Positions 7,031-14,637 of a stretch of DNA of 14,637 bases are shown here, in pieces; positions within the stretch are counted from its first letter, which is position 1, and each line of letters begins with the position of its first letter. Below the pieces are notes generated by a model. The model searched no databases. It was not told the origin of the DNA and saw nothing but the letters and a program-made list of their open reading frames with translations. The DNA comes from an archaeon (GTDB lineage: Archaea; Nanobdellota; Nanobdellia; Woesearchaeales; JAGVOV01): NCBI GenBank assembly GCA_020052545.1, contig JAGVOV010000022.1, positions 1-14,637 of the forward strand, in the 5' to 3' direction. A program made the translations under genes and the position numbers.

Positions 7031-9283
7031 ATGGAAGATGACGTCGTTAGCCTGCTCAGGAAGTATAAGGAACAGATCACAAAGTCGAAGGAAGAATTAG
7101 CCAGAGCGCGCTCCGAGCTGTTAAGGAAAGAGCTATTTCTAGCGAGAAAGGACAAGGAGATCGAGGTGAAGGAGAAACACCAGTCCATGGGGAAGAGGCT
7201 GCGCCTGTATGTCGTGAACAGCAGCATCGCGAAGAAGGAGAAAGAGATAGCTGCGCTCAATGAGAAGATAGAGCAGAAGAGGAAGATCGCTGACGAGGCG
7301 GAAAAAAATTTCTCAGAGCTCCAGCAGAAGATAAGGCAAGACTCGGAGCAGCTGAGACAGGACGAAAAAAGGATAAGGGATTATGAGCTGAAGATCCAGA
7401 ATTTCTCAAGGAAGCTTTCTGAATTGATGAAACAGCTGGCGCAGGGCGAAGCTTCAATGCGTGAGAAAAAGAAAAAGAAAGATGACCTCGACGCCGTCTT
7501 TGAAAGCCTCAAGGCAGAGAAGGAGAAAGAGCTTCATGAACATATGAAGCAGAAGAGGCTTGAAGCGATACAGGCAGAGACAGAGCTGCGCGACAGATTA
7601 AGGATTGAGCAGGAAAAAACTAGGCAGATGAGAGAAAATGTTGATGCAGAGATAGCCTTGCGCGAGAAGCAAGTCGAGGAGAGATTGAAAGCAAGAGAAA
7701 AAAGCATCGATGAAGGCCTGAACAGGAGAAGGGAAAGCCTGAGGAAAGCTGAAGAGGAGGCAAAAGGCAAGCTCATCATGCTCGAAGAGCAGTTCAAGAA
7801 AAGAAACCAAGAATTGAATGAGAATCTGCTGTCACAAGAGAAAGAGATGGAGAGGGAGAAGAGCGAAGCGAGAGAGAGGCTCAAAGGCTCAGATTCAATA
7901 TTGAAGGAGAAAATAATCGAAGCTGAGACGAAAGCAGCGGCGAGAGAACAAGAGCTTTTTTCAAGATTAAAATTGAAAGAGACACAATTGATTGAGAGAT
8001 TTGACAGCAGGAGGAAGGAACTTGAAGCGGCCGAAGAGAGATTGAAGCAAAGGATTGCGTCGCTTGAGGAAGGATACAAGGAGAGAGAGAAAAGCCTCGC
8101 AGCAAACCTCACAATTTTTCATAAAGACATAGAAGCCCAGAAGGCCGAGATGAAATCAAAGATCAGGAATTCAGAGCCGTTGCTCCAGAAGAGGATGCAG
8201 GAGATCGAGGCCCAGGCTGCTTTGAAGCAGAGAGAGCTCGAGGCGAAGCTTTCCATGAGGGAGAAGCAGCTGAATGAAGAGCTGGAGAGGAAGAGGGGCA
8301 GAGAAACCGAGAAGATCAAGCTCCTTGAAAATGGGTATGGGCAGAAAGAAGCGGAATTGATGCAGCGTTTCAACAGCGTGAAGCAGGAAATTGAGGCCAA
8401 GAGGGCGAAAGAAGCAGAGAAAATGAATCTGCTCGGCTTCGGATATGAAGCCAAGAAGAGGGCGCTTGAAGAAGAGCTGCTGAAATTCAAGAGAGTCATC
8501 GAAGCCCAGAAAGAGCAGCAGAAGGAGAAGCTTAGCCTCCTTGAATCCGAGTACAAGCTGAAAGAGAAGAATCTTTCCGAGGACATAAGCAAGTCGCTGG
8601 CCGAGCTGCAGAAAAAGCACAGGGAAGTGAGAGAGAGGTTGAAAAATTCTGATATGGTGCTCCAGAAGAGGCTTGAAGATGTCGAGGCGCAGGCAAGATT
8701 GAAGGAGAGAGGAGCTTCAGAAGAGATAACAAAAAGAAAAGCTGCGCTTGAGAAGCAGGAGATTGATCTGAAAGCAAGGATCAAGGAGATTGAGGCAGAA
8801 GCCGTCGCGCGTGACAAGGAAATCAAGGCTAAGGCAAGGGAGAAAGAGGCGTCAATTGAAGAGCTGTCGAAAAAGTGCAGCATGCTCGAATCACAGAAGG
8901 CATCGTTGCAGAACGCGGTCAAGCTGCTTGATGAGAAAAGAGCGTCAATGATGGCCGAGAAAGAGACTTTTTCGGGAAGGCTGGAGCAGAGAGAGAACAG
9001 CCTCAAGGACAGAGAGATAATCCTCAGCAGGAAGGAGGCGGAACTTGTGAAGAGAGAGAACGAAGTCGAGGCGAAGAACAAGGGCTTCAGCCTCAAGGAA
9101 TCGAAGATCTTCGAGAGAGAATCTGCCTTGAAGGACAGGGAGCTTGGCCTGAAGGAGAAAGAGTCGCAGCTCGCTGCAATTGAAGAGCAGCTGAGGCTCA
9201 GGAGCAAGAATGTAGTAGAGCGGGAGAATCTGGTGAATCTGCGCGAGCGCATGGCGATAAGGAAAGAGCTTGAACTTCAATGA
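7031..9283 (+). CDS. Long repetitive coiled-coil protein
   Basis: This 750-residue protein is predicted to be coiled coil nearly throughout, extremely rich in Glu, Lys, Arg and Leu, with one cysteine (about residue 616) and no membrane segment or enzyme motif. Residues about 245-565 contain an internal repeat. Units begin with LLE..Y-like motifs near residues 251, 345, 432, 468 and 504. In three of them a (N/G)S(D/E)..L(Q/K)(K/E)(R/K) motif follows exactly 35 residues later (286, 380, 539), usually leading into EAQA or a similar segment. The ATG at 7031 follows the previous stop by 4 bases and the stop overlaps the next ATG (ATGA), so translation is probably coupled. I do not recognise a specific family. 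A structural cytoplasmic rod or scaffold is the only supportable description; similarity searches would be swamped by generic coiled coils. Confidence 0.78.
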   Translation: MEDDVVSLLRKYKEQITKSKEELARARSELLRKELFLARKDKEIEVKEKHQSMGKRLRLYVVNSSIAKKEKEIAALNEKIEQKRKIADEAEKNFSELQQKIRQDSEQLRQDEKRIRDYELKIQNFSRKLSELMKQLAQGEASMREKKKKKDDLDAVFESLKAEKEKELHEHMKQKRLEAIQAETELRDRLRIEQEKTRQMRENVDAEIALREKQVEERLKAREKSIDEGLNRRRESLRKAEEEAKGKLIMLEEQFKKRNQELNENLLSQEKEMEREKSEARERLKGSDSILKEKIIEAETKAAAREQELFSRLKLKETQLIERFDSRRKELEAAEERLKQRIASLEEGYKEREKSLAANLTIFHKDIEAQKAEMKSKIRNSEPLLQKRMQEIEAQAALKQRELEAKLSMREKQLNEELERKRGRETEKIKLLENGYGQKEAELMQRFNSVKQEIEAKRAKEAEKMNLLGFGYEAKKRALEEELLKFKRVIEAQKEQQKEKLSLLESEYKLKEKNLSEDISKSLAELQKKHREVRERLKNSDMVLQKRLEDVEAQARLKERGASEEITKRKAALEKQEIDLKARIKEIEAEAVARDKEIKAKAREKEASIEELSKKCSMLESQKASLQNAVKLLDEKRASMMAEKETFSGRLEQRENSLKDREIILSRKEAELVKRENEVEAKNKGFSLKESKIFERESALKDRELGLKEKESQLAAIEEQLRLRSKNVVERENLVNLRERMAIRKELELQ
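7763..8726 (+). repeat. Degenerate in-frame repeats inside the 750-residue coiled-coil gene
   Basis: The encoded units share K(L/I)..LE..Y..(K/R)E..L at the start. The start points are 94, 87, 36 and 36 residues apart, so two short units (near residues 432 and 468) sit between longer ones. The three longer units also share the NS(D/E)..LQKR-EAQA block 35 residues downstream. The repeat is diverged at the DNA level, which suggests old duplications rather than a recent tandem array. Confidence 0.6.
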
Positions 9284-10632
9284 TAAAATTCCTTTTGAGA
9301 GAAAAGAAAGAAGATGGGAACAGGAAAGCGGCAGCCATGGTATCTGATTTTGTCAGGCGCCATTCAGGCCACTGGAGCTATGACGACTGGCTCACATTGC
9401 TTCATGACACTGAGACATTGAATCCCGGCGTAGACAGGAGCGTGCTGCTCGAGGCCCTGGAAGAAGAGAAGATGGATTACCTGTCAAAGACCTATAATAT
9501 CGACGTGAAGAAAGGGACCAAGACTGAGCCGGCCAAGGATGTCCCGGTGAAGAAAGACGAGATGCAGAACATCGATGATTCAAAATCCACGGCAAAGCTT
9601 CAGCAGCAGATTTCAGGCATCAATGCCATGAAAGATGAGAAGAACAGGATCGATGCGGAGATCGAAGCGAGGAGGAAGGAGCTTGACTCCATGTCTGGAA
9701 AAAAAAGGGACCTCGACTTTGAGATAAGGACGCTGCAGGCCGAGCAGAGAAATATCCTAAGATCAGTCGAGGCGACGAATCTGGAGCTCATCCAGAAGAG
9801 GAATGACTCAAGAGCATTTGATGAGGCGCTCGAGAAGAGAAATAAAGACTTGCAGTTCAAGCAGTGGGAGCTCGAGAAGAGAGAAGCTACCTTGATGAGG
9901 AAGATACAGGAATTGAACAAGCAGGCTGATGAGATCTACAGGAAAGAGTCTATGGTGAGATCGAGGGAGATACAGTACAGCATCATGGATACGAAGAACA
10001 GGGCTTCTTCTACCGCAATGCAGGAGCTTGATGCAAAGCTGAAGTTTGCCACGGAAGAGGCGAAGAAGTCTGCCGCAGACCTTGAGCTGAAGAAGCAGAG
10101 GCTTGAGCTTGAGATAAGGAACATGTCGATGCAGGTGGATATATTGAGATCCGAGGAGAAGACATTGCTTGCGAGGCTGTCAGAGATACAGAAAGTCACA
10201 TTGTCGAGCCCTGATGCGATAGCGCAGAAAGACCTTGAGCTGAAGAGGAAAGAGCAGATGCTTTTGGTTTCAGAGCAGCAGCTTGCTTCCTCAAAGCTTG
10301 AGCTCGAGAAAGGGATAAGACGCTTGAGTCAGGAGAGGAAATCGTTCGAGAGCCAGGTAAGAGATGAAGATATCAGGACGATTGTCGACAGGCTGAACAA
10401 AAAAGACGAAGAGCTCCAGAAGAGAGAGAGGGAGCTGAAATCAATGGAGAAAGACATGATGCTGCAGCTGCATGAAGTGAGCAAGAAGCAGATGCACCAT
10501 TACATAAGCATGGGCCTCAAGAAAGGCGTGCCTGAAGATGAGATAAGGGCGAGCTTGAGGCAGGCAGGATGGCATGAGAAACATATAGAAGAAGAGATGC
10601 AGAAAAACAATATTAGCACTTCTGGAAAGTAA
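9280..10632 (+). CDS. Coiled-coil protein with N-terminal helical domain and C-terminal UBA-like motif
   Basis: This 450-residue protein has three parts. Residues about 13-75 form a small, probably helical domain (HWSYDDWLTLLHD, then DRSVLLEALEEEK), resembling a short DNA- or protein-binding module that I cannot assign to a family. Residues about 100-400 are coiled coil. Residues about 406-440 hold a helix-turn-helix hairpin, YISMGLKKGVPEDEIRASLR followed by QAGW and a final helix. This matches the pattern Y(I)...G...eEI...L..aGW...I that recurs in many DPANN and CPR proteins, similar to a UBA fold and probably a protein-binding tag. The start codon overlaps the previous stop (ATGA), so translation is probably coupled. 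No cysteine, membrane segment or catalytic motif is seen. A tether or adaptor within the coiled-coil assembly is inference. Confidence 0.78.
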   Translation: MIKFLLREKKEDGNRKAAAMVSDFVRRHSGHWSYDDWLTLLHDTETLNPGVDRSVLLEALEEEKMDYLSKTYNIDVKKGTKTEPAKDVPVKKDEMQNIDDSKSTAKLQQQISGINAMKDEKNRIDAEIEARRKELDSMSGKKRDLDFEIRTLQAEQRNILRSVEATNLELIQKRNDSRAFDEALEKRNKDLQFKQWELEKREATLMRKIQELNKQADEIYRKESMVRSREIQYSIMDTKNRASSTAMQELDAKLKFATEEAKKSAADLELKKQRLELEIRNMSMQVDILRSEEKTLLARLSEIQKVTLSSPDAIAQKDLELKRKEQMLLVSEQQLASSKLELEKGIRRLSQERKSFESQVRDEDIRTIVDRLNKKDEELQKRERELKSMEKDMMLQLHEVSKKQMHHYISMGLKKGVPEDEIRASLRQAGWHEKHIEEEMQKNNISTSGK

Positions 10633-10638
10633 CATAAG

Positions 10639-10646
10639 TTTATATA
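10639..10646 (+). promoter_or_regulatory. Internal TATA box before the fourth coiled-coil gene
   Basis: TTTATATA lies in the only sizeable gap (53 bases) of the operon. Its centre is about 44 bases before the ATG at 10686, so the transcript would carry a leader of about 17 bases. That leader contains GAGG (10675-10678), a possible Shine-Dalgarno sequence 7 bases before the ATG. This differs from the leaderless promoters elsewhere in the window and would let the last coiled-coil gene, the ATPase and the platform gene be expressed apart from the first three genes. Confidence 0.6.
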
Positions 10647-10685
10647 CGCTCCGTCTATTTTTTCCTCATTGAAAGAGGGTAACCT

Positions 10686-12215
10686 ATGTTAAGCACCGAA
10701 AGCTGGGAGACTAGGAAAGTGAAGCTTGAAAGCGACATAAATGAGCTTGAGAGAAATAGGGAAACTCTCGCTGTCAGCCTGGCCAGCATCAATTCTAACC
10801 TGAAGCAGAAGAGCCAGGAATATGCCACACTCAAAGAAGAGATAATAGGAATTCAGAAGCATCTTCAGGAGCTTAAGCAGATTGTTGCGACAAAAAGGAA
10901 CGAGATAAATAAAAAAGAAAGCGGCCTTGAAGAGAGAAAGCAGAAGCTTGACAATACTGAAGCTGGATTCAATATCAAAGAAAAAGAGGTTGATGCTAAG
11001 AAGGCGAGCATAGAAAGATCGATAAAGCAGAAGGAGCTTGAGCTCGCATCAAGGCTTAAGCAGATCAAGGCGATCTCAGAAGATACTGAAGAAAAAAGAA
11101 AATATGCTGAGAAGAAAGAGCTCTCAAATTCAAGGTTGCTACAGGAGATACAGGACATAAGGAAAAGCCTCGCCGACAGAGAGAGCAATCTTGCGGCGAG
11201 GGAAACATTATTGTCTGAAAGGATGAAGGAGATTGCGCTGAAGAAGAAAGAGATTGATGATGCGAGATCATCGATAGATTCTGAAAAGATGGACCTGGAG
11301 AGAAAAACGCTGCAGTCTTCTGAAAGGCTCAGCTTGATCGATGCCAAGGAGAAAGAGCTTCAGGCAAGGATTTCTGAATTCAACCAGAAGAGGCAGAGCA
11401 CTGTCAGCGACTTCTACCAGTTCTCGCAGCAAGTGAAGATCCTTGCTGATGAGAAGCAGTCACTTGCGAGAAAGATGCAGGAATCAAATGAAGGGCTTGA
11501 ATCGCTTTCAAGACAGATCAAGATCAAGGACGGGGAGCTTGAGAAGAAAGACAAGGAGATATCGATTATTTCCGACGGAGAGACTGCGCTGAAGAGGAAG
11601 ATAAACCAGCTCATGGAGAGAGAGGCGAAAGCGACGTTGATGCTGAGGGAAGCGACAGAGAAGCTGTCAAAGAGAGAAAAAGAAGTAGAGATATTGGAAG
11701 AAGGCGAGGAGATACTACAGAAGAAGATAATGGAGATAGACAGGAAAAGGGATGAAGCCCTTTCAAGGCTGAAGATAGTCCTGAATGAGAAGAGGGATTA
11801 TGAGAAGCAGACAGAGATACTGAAGAGAGACATAGAGACAATGAAACAGGAGCTGAAGGAGAAGGACAAGGACATGTCAGAGATGAAGAGCGACATGCGC
11901 GAGACAATCGCTTCAGTCAAGAAAGGCGATTCCAGCGAGAGAGAAGATGCGCTGCAGCAGGAGCTTCTTGCGGCGAACGTGAAGATACAGGAGTATGAGA
12001 CCAAAATCGGGGAGATGGGCAGCACGTCAGAGCTGATGCAGGCGCCGGAGACTGGAAACAAGACGGACAGCAAGGAGATCGACGATCTTACAAGCGCCCT
12101 CAAGATCGCTGACAGGCTGCTGCAGAAGCTGCCTGAGGAGACGATACATGAGTTCGTCAATTCAGATGATTTCAAGTTTTTTGAGGAAGTATTCAAGAGA
12201 TATAACATAGGCTGA
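10686..12215 (+). CDS. Coiled-coil protein with conserved-looking C-terminal helical tail
   Basis: This 509-residue protein is coiled coil from near its first residue to about 405. It contains an internal duplication 42 residues (six heptads) apart: KEISIISDGETALKRKI at 290-306 and KEVEILEEGEEILQKKI at 332-348. After a low-complexity linker, the last 28 residues read LPEETIHEFVNSDDFKFFEE and continue to a KRY tail. I recall this LPEE.I..F..S.DF..(Y/F)..V..(K/R)Y pattern at the ends of other archaeal and CPR proteins, but cannot name a family. No cysteine, membrane segment or ATP-binding motif is seen. It has its own promoter and ends only 2 bases before the ATPase gene. That tight coupling suggests it works with the ATPase, perhaps as a cytoplasmic adaptor or ring component in the place of ArlC/D/E; this is inference. 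Confidence 0.78.
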   Translation: MLSTESWETRKVKLESDINELERNRETLAVSLASINSNLKQKSQEYATLKEEIIGIQKHLQELKQIVATKRNEINKKESGLEERKQKLDNTEAGFNIKEKEVDAKKASIERSIKQKELELASRLKQIKAISEDTEEKRKYAEKKELSNSRLLQEIQDIRKSLADRESNLAARETLLSERMKEIALKKKEIDDARSSIDSEKMDLERKTLQSSERLSLIDAKEKELQARISEFNQKRQSTVSDFYQFSQQVKILADEKQSLARKMQESNEGLESLSRQIKIKDGELEKKDKEISIISDGETALKRKINQLMEREAKATLMLREATEKLSKREKEVEILEEGEEILQKKIMEIDRKRDEALSRLKIVLNEKRDYEKQTEILKRDIETMKQELKEKDKDMSEMKSDMRETIASVKKGDSSEREDALQQELLAANVKIQEYETKIGEMGSTSELMQAPETGNKTDSKEIDDLTSALKIADRLLQKLPEETIHEFVNSDDFKFFEEVFKRYNIG

Positions 12216-12217
12216 CA

Positions 12218-14059
12218 ATGGGATTCATAGATCACGCAAAAACTGTGGTGGAAAGGCCGCAGGAAGCTGCACGGCTCGCCGTGATAATAGCAGATGAGGC
12301 AGGCCTCAATGTCAGCACGATATTCGACAGCCTCCTGAAGATAATAAGAGAAAAAAAGAAGATAAGCCTGTCTCAGCTGGCATTGAGCGTCAATGTCAGC
12401 CCAAAAGTCGCAGAATTCTGGGCGAAAACCTTAGAGACCCATGGCAGGGCAAGAATCAATTATCCTGTCAACATGTTCGCAGAGCCGGAAATAGAATACA
12501 TCCCTGTCTCTCATCCTGCAAAGAAGCTGCCCATGTATGACCTGAAGCGGCTTGCAGACACATACAAGGTGGTGGCTGATTTTGTCCTCGCCAAGATAAA
12601 CATATGGGATGTGCCGACAGAGAACGTGAAGATATATGAGATGCAGATGCCTGAGGTGGGAGAAGGGACAGCTGCGCTGCTGGATGAATTGATCGAGGAG
12701 CTGGCAAGGTCAATATCTATAAGGGGGGAGGACATCACTGACGCCAACAAGATTGCTGAGCTGAAAAAATTGTTCTTCCTCAACGCGAGGGAGAAGATAA
12801 AGAGGAAGCTGCCGAACCTTGACGAGAATTCTTTGAGCGTCCTCTCGGGGATATTATTGCACAAGATGTACGGCCTTGGGGAGATCGAGATAATAATGGC
12901 GGACAACTGGCTTGAGGAGATCGCCATCAACGGAAGCAATGTGCCTGTGTCTGTGTTCCACAAGAAATACGGCTGGCTGAAGACGACGATGATGCTGAAG
13001 AGCGAGGAAGAGATCTACAATTTCGCCGCGCAGATAGGCAGGAAAGTGGGAAGGCAGATAAATTCATTGAACCCCATAATGGATGCGCATCTCGTATCAG
13101 GCGACAGGGTGGCTGCTACGATATTCCCAATATCGACGGCAGGCAACACCATAACGATAAGGCGCTTCGCAAGGAATCCCTGGACGATAATCCATATGAT
13201 AGACCCGAAGACCAACACGATGTCTGTAGAGATCGCGGCTTTCCTCTGGCTCGCGATGCAGTATGAGCTTAACATAATGGTCGCAGGAGGGACAGCATCA
13301 GGAAAGACCTCAGTATTGAACAGCATCGTGCCATTCATCCCTGCGACACAAAGGATAATATCGATTGAGGATACTAGAGAAATCAGCCTGCCGAAAAGCC
13401 TCCAGTGGAACTGGGTGCCGTTGAACAGCAGGAAGGCGAATCCGGAGGGACAGGGAGAAGTGTCGATGCTTGATCTCATGATAGCCAGCCTTAGGATGAG
13501 GCCAGACAGGATAATAGTCGGCGAGGTGAGAAAGAGAGACCAGGCCGAGGCCCTTTTCGAGACGATGCACACAGGCCATGCTGTCTACGCCACTATGCAC
13601 GCAGACAATGTCGAGCAGGTGAAGAGGAGGCTGATTGAGCCGCCCATAGAGATCCCGAAGACAGAGATAAAGGCGCTCCAGCTCGTCCTCATCCAGTACA
13701 GGGACAGGAGGAAAAGCATAAGGAGGACGCTTGAGCTTGCCGAGATCCTTTCTACAGAGAAGGAGGAGAAGGATGTGGAGATGAATTACCTCTATAGATG
13801 GGTGCCGAGGACAGACGTCTTCGAGAAAGTCAACGACAGCATACGCGTCATGGAAGAGCTGAATCTGCACACCGGCATGACGACTGATGACATCAACCGC
13901 GACCTCAAGGAGAAGCAAGTCATACTGAGATGGATGCTGAAGAACGGCATCAAGGACATCGATGAAGTCGGGCAGATAATAAAGGCATATTACAAAAATC
14001 CAAAACAGGTGGCTGAGGCAGCGATAAAAGACAGGAAGCCGAGCGAGATAATGAGCTAA
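12218..14059 (+). CDS. arlI: Archaellum/type IV pilus assembly ATPase (FlaI/GspE family)
   Basis: This 613-residue hexameric motor ATPase hydrolyses ATP to assemble, and in archaella rotate, the filament. All core motifs are intact: Walker A GGTASGKTS (357-365), Asp box IEDTREI (383-389), Walker B-type segment RPDRIIVGEVR (428-438) and His box HTGHAVYATMHAD (451-463). Residues about 35-80 look like a winged helix (KKKISLSQLALSVNVSPKVA, then HGRARINYP), an N-terminal addition seen in many DPANN GspE homologs. The protein is longer than typical ArlI (about 510-555 residues). It starts 2 bases after the last coiled-coil gene and ends 1 base before the platform gene. The archaellin, FlaC-like and FlaF/FlaG-like neighbours favour an archaellum over another archaeal pilus, but ATPase sequence alone cannot settle this, and no arlH is adjacent. 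Confidence 0.92.
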   Translation: MGFIDHAKTVVERPQEAARLAVIIADEAGLNVSTIFDSLLKIIREKKKISLSQLALSVNVSPKVAEFWAKTLETHGRARINYPVNMFAEPEIEYIPVSHPAKKLPMYDLKRLADTYKVVADFVLAKINIWDVPTENVKIYEMQMPEVGEGTAALLDELIEELARSISIRGEDITDANKIAELKKLFFLNAREKIKRKLPNLDENSLSVLSGILLHKMYGLGEIEIIMADNWLEEIAINGSNVPVSVFHKKYGWLKTTMMLKSEEEIYNFAAQIGRKVGRQINSLNPIMDAHLVSGDRVAATIFPISTAGNTITIRRFARNPWTIIHMIDPKTNTMSVEIAAFLWLAMQYELNIMVAGGTASGKTSVLNSIVPFIPATQRIISIEDTREISLPKSLQWNWVPLNSRKANPEGQGEVSMLDLMIASLRMRPDRIIVGEVRKRDQAEALFETMHTGHAVYATMHADNVEQVKRRLIEPPIEIPKTEIKALQLVLIQYRDRRKSIRRTLELAEILSTEKEEKDVEMNYLYRWVPRTDVFEKVNDSIRVMEELNLHTGMTTDDINRDLKEKQVILRWMLKNGIKDIDEVGQIIKAYYKNPKQVAEAAIKDRKPSEIMS

Positions 14060-14060
14060 A

Positions 14061-14637
14061 ATGCAAAAAGTCCCTTTGATGATCCTTCCTTCTGACATAA
14101 GCCAGCAGCTTGTGCCGAAATTCCTCGGTGTCGGGACCTATCTGTCAAGCTTCTTCCCGAGCCTGGACGAGGACCTTGCGGCGACGGACCTTGAGATGGA
14201 CAAGAGAGAATATCTTTCATTGTCGGCATTGAACGCGGTGTTCCTCTCATTCTTCGCCGCAATCCTCATGGGCTTTGTGGCTTTGAGCAGCGGAAGGACA
14301 GTTGTGGAGGCTGTGATGTTCTTCTTCCTCATCCTCATCGGGTTCACATTCGTGTTCATCTTCATACTTGCGCGATATCCATCAATATTGGCAGTAAACA
14401 AATCTGACAAAGTGGACATGAACCTTGTATTTGCGCTCAAGGATCTCCAGCTGCAGCTCGCTTCAGGCGTCGACCTCTACCTTGCCATACAGAATGTCGC
14501 GGAGGCAAACTATGGCGAAGTGTCAAAAGAATTTTCCAAGGTCGTGAAGAAGATAGAAGTGGGGATGCCGATGACAACAGCGCTTGAGGAGATGGCGATA
14601 AAGACAAAGAGCTCTTTCCTGAAGAGGACCATATGGC
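14061..14637 (+). CDS. arlJ: Archaellum/type IV pilus membrane platform protein (FlaJ/TadC, T2SSF family), 3' truncated by window
   Basis: The first 192 residues are present and the frame is open to the window edge. The protein starts MQKVPLMILPSDISQQ. It has two membrane helices (about residues 52-76 and 81-104) and then a cytoplasmic T2SSF domain from about 117. That domain shows the family pattern L.DL...L.SGVDLY.A, then YGEVSKEFSKVVKKIEVGMP and AL.EMA. Proteins of this family form the inner-membrane platform on which the ATPase acts. The gene starts 1 base after the ATPase stop, the usual arlI-arlJ order. The rest of the protein, with its second T2SSF half and further membrane helices, would lie beyond the window. 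Confidence 0.9.
   Translation, partial: MQKVPLMILPSDISQQLVPKFLGVGTYLSSFFPSLDEDLAATDLEMDKREYLSLSALNAVFLSFFAAILMGFVALSSGRTVVEAVMFFFLILIGFTFVFIFILARYPSILAVNKSDKVDMNLVFALKDLQLQLASGVDLYLAIQNVAEANYGEVSKEFSKVVKKIEVGMPMTTALEEMAIKTKSSFLKRTIW

Noticed and set aside
8119..9252. Long minus-strand Ser/Phe/Leu-rich frame (377 codons) and similar ones across 5300-12235
   Set aside because: Runs of GAR and AAR codons in coiled coils read antisense as Ser, Phe and Leu codons and rarely give stops. The composition is an artefact, with no promoter or motif.
4624..12215. SMC, Rad50 or myosin-like identity for the coiled-coil proteins
   Set aside because: No Walker A/B motifs, hinge, zinc hook or head domains are present in any of the four. 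Resemblance would come from coiled-coil composition only.
1..14637. Search by eye for CRISPR arrays, tRNA/rRNA genes, insertion sequences and attachment sites
   Set aside because: I found no regularly spaced direct repeats, cloverleaf-like sequence, transposase gene or flanking inverted repeats. Almost all of the window is protein-coding.

Overview
The window reads as archaeal DNA carrying most of an archaellum (archaeal flagellum) or closely related type IV pilus-like locus. Four things support this: an archaellin with the classic N-terminal signal and C-terminal beta-domain ending; a FlaC/D/E-type accessory protein; a FlaI/GspE-family secretion ATPase followed directly by a FlaJ/TadC-family membrane platform; and TATA boxes about 25-30 bases upstream of several start codons, which implies leaderless mRNAs. 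Arginine is coded mostly by AGA/AGG and isoleucine often by ATA, as in many archaea. Long coiled-coil proteins, a winged-helix extension on the ATPase and small C-terminal helical motifs remind me of DPANN archaea (Woesearchaeota/Pacearchaeota-like), but the phylum is inference.

Layout. Left part (1-2337, plus strand): two full-length paralogous membrane-anchored surface proteins (67-1083 and 1351-2337), each with a pilin-like N-terminal helix, a FlaF/FlaG-like beta-sandwich and an extra C-terminal beta-rich domain. A 51-residue ribbon-helix-helix protein (1157-1312) lies between them. Middle part (2330-4448, minus strand): a FlaC-like coiled-coil protein ending in a DUF5752-like domain (2330-3409), and the archaellin (3501-4448). 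A 175-base divergent promoter region (4449-4623) separates them from the right part. Right part (4624-14637, plus strand): a tightly packed operon of four long coiled-coil proteins (800, 750, 450 and 509 residues), then the ATPase and the first 192 residues of the membrane platform protein, which runs off the window.

How the genes may work together. The archaellin would form the filament. The ATPase and platform would drive its assembly and, if this is a true archaellum, its rotation. The two FlaF/FlaG-like proteins would be envelope-side stator or anchor parts, and the FlaC-like protein a cytoplasmic motor ring component. The four coiled-coil proteins occupy the place where arlC-arlH normally sit before arlI and arlJ. 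One of them shares the DUF5752-like domain with the FlaC-like protein. The most interesting hypothesis is that these about 2,500 residues of coiled coil build a cytoplasmic scaffold or cap for the archaellar motor, an assembly I do not recognise as described. No ArlH gene is visible in the window.
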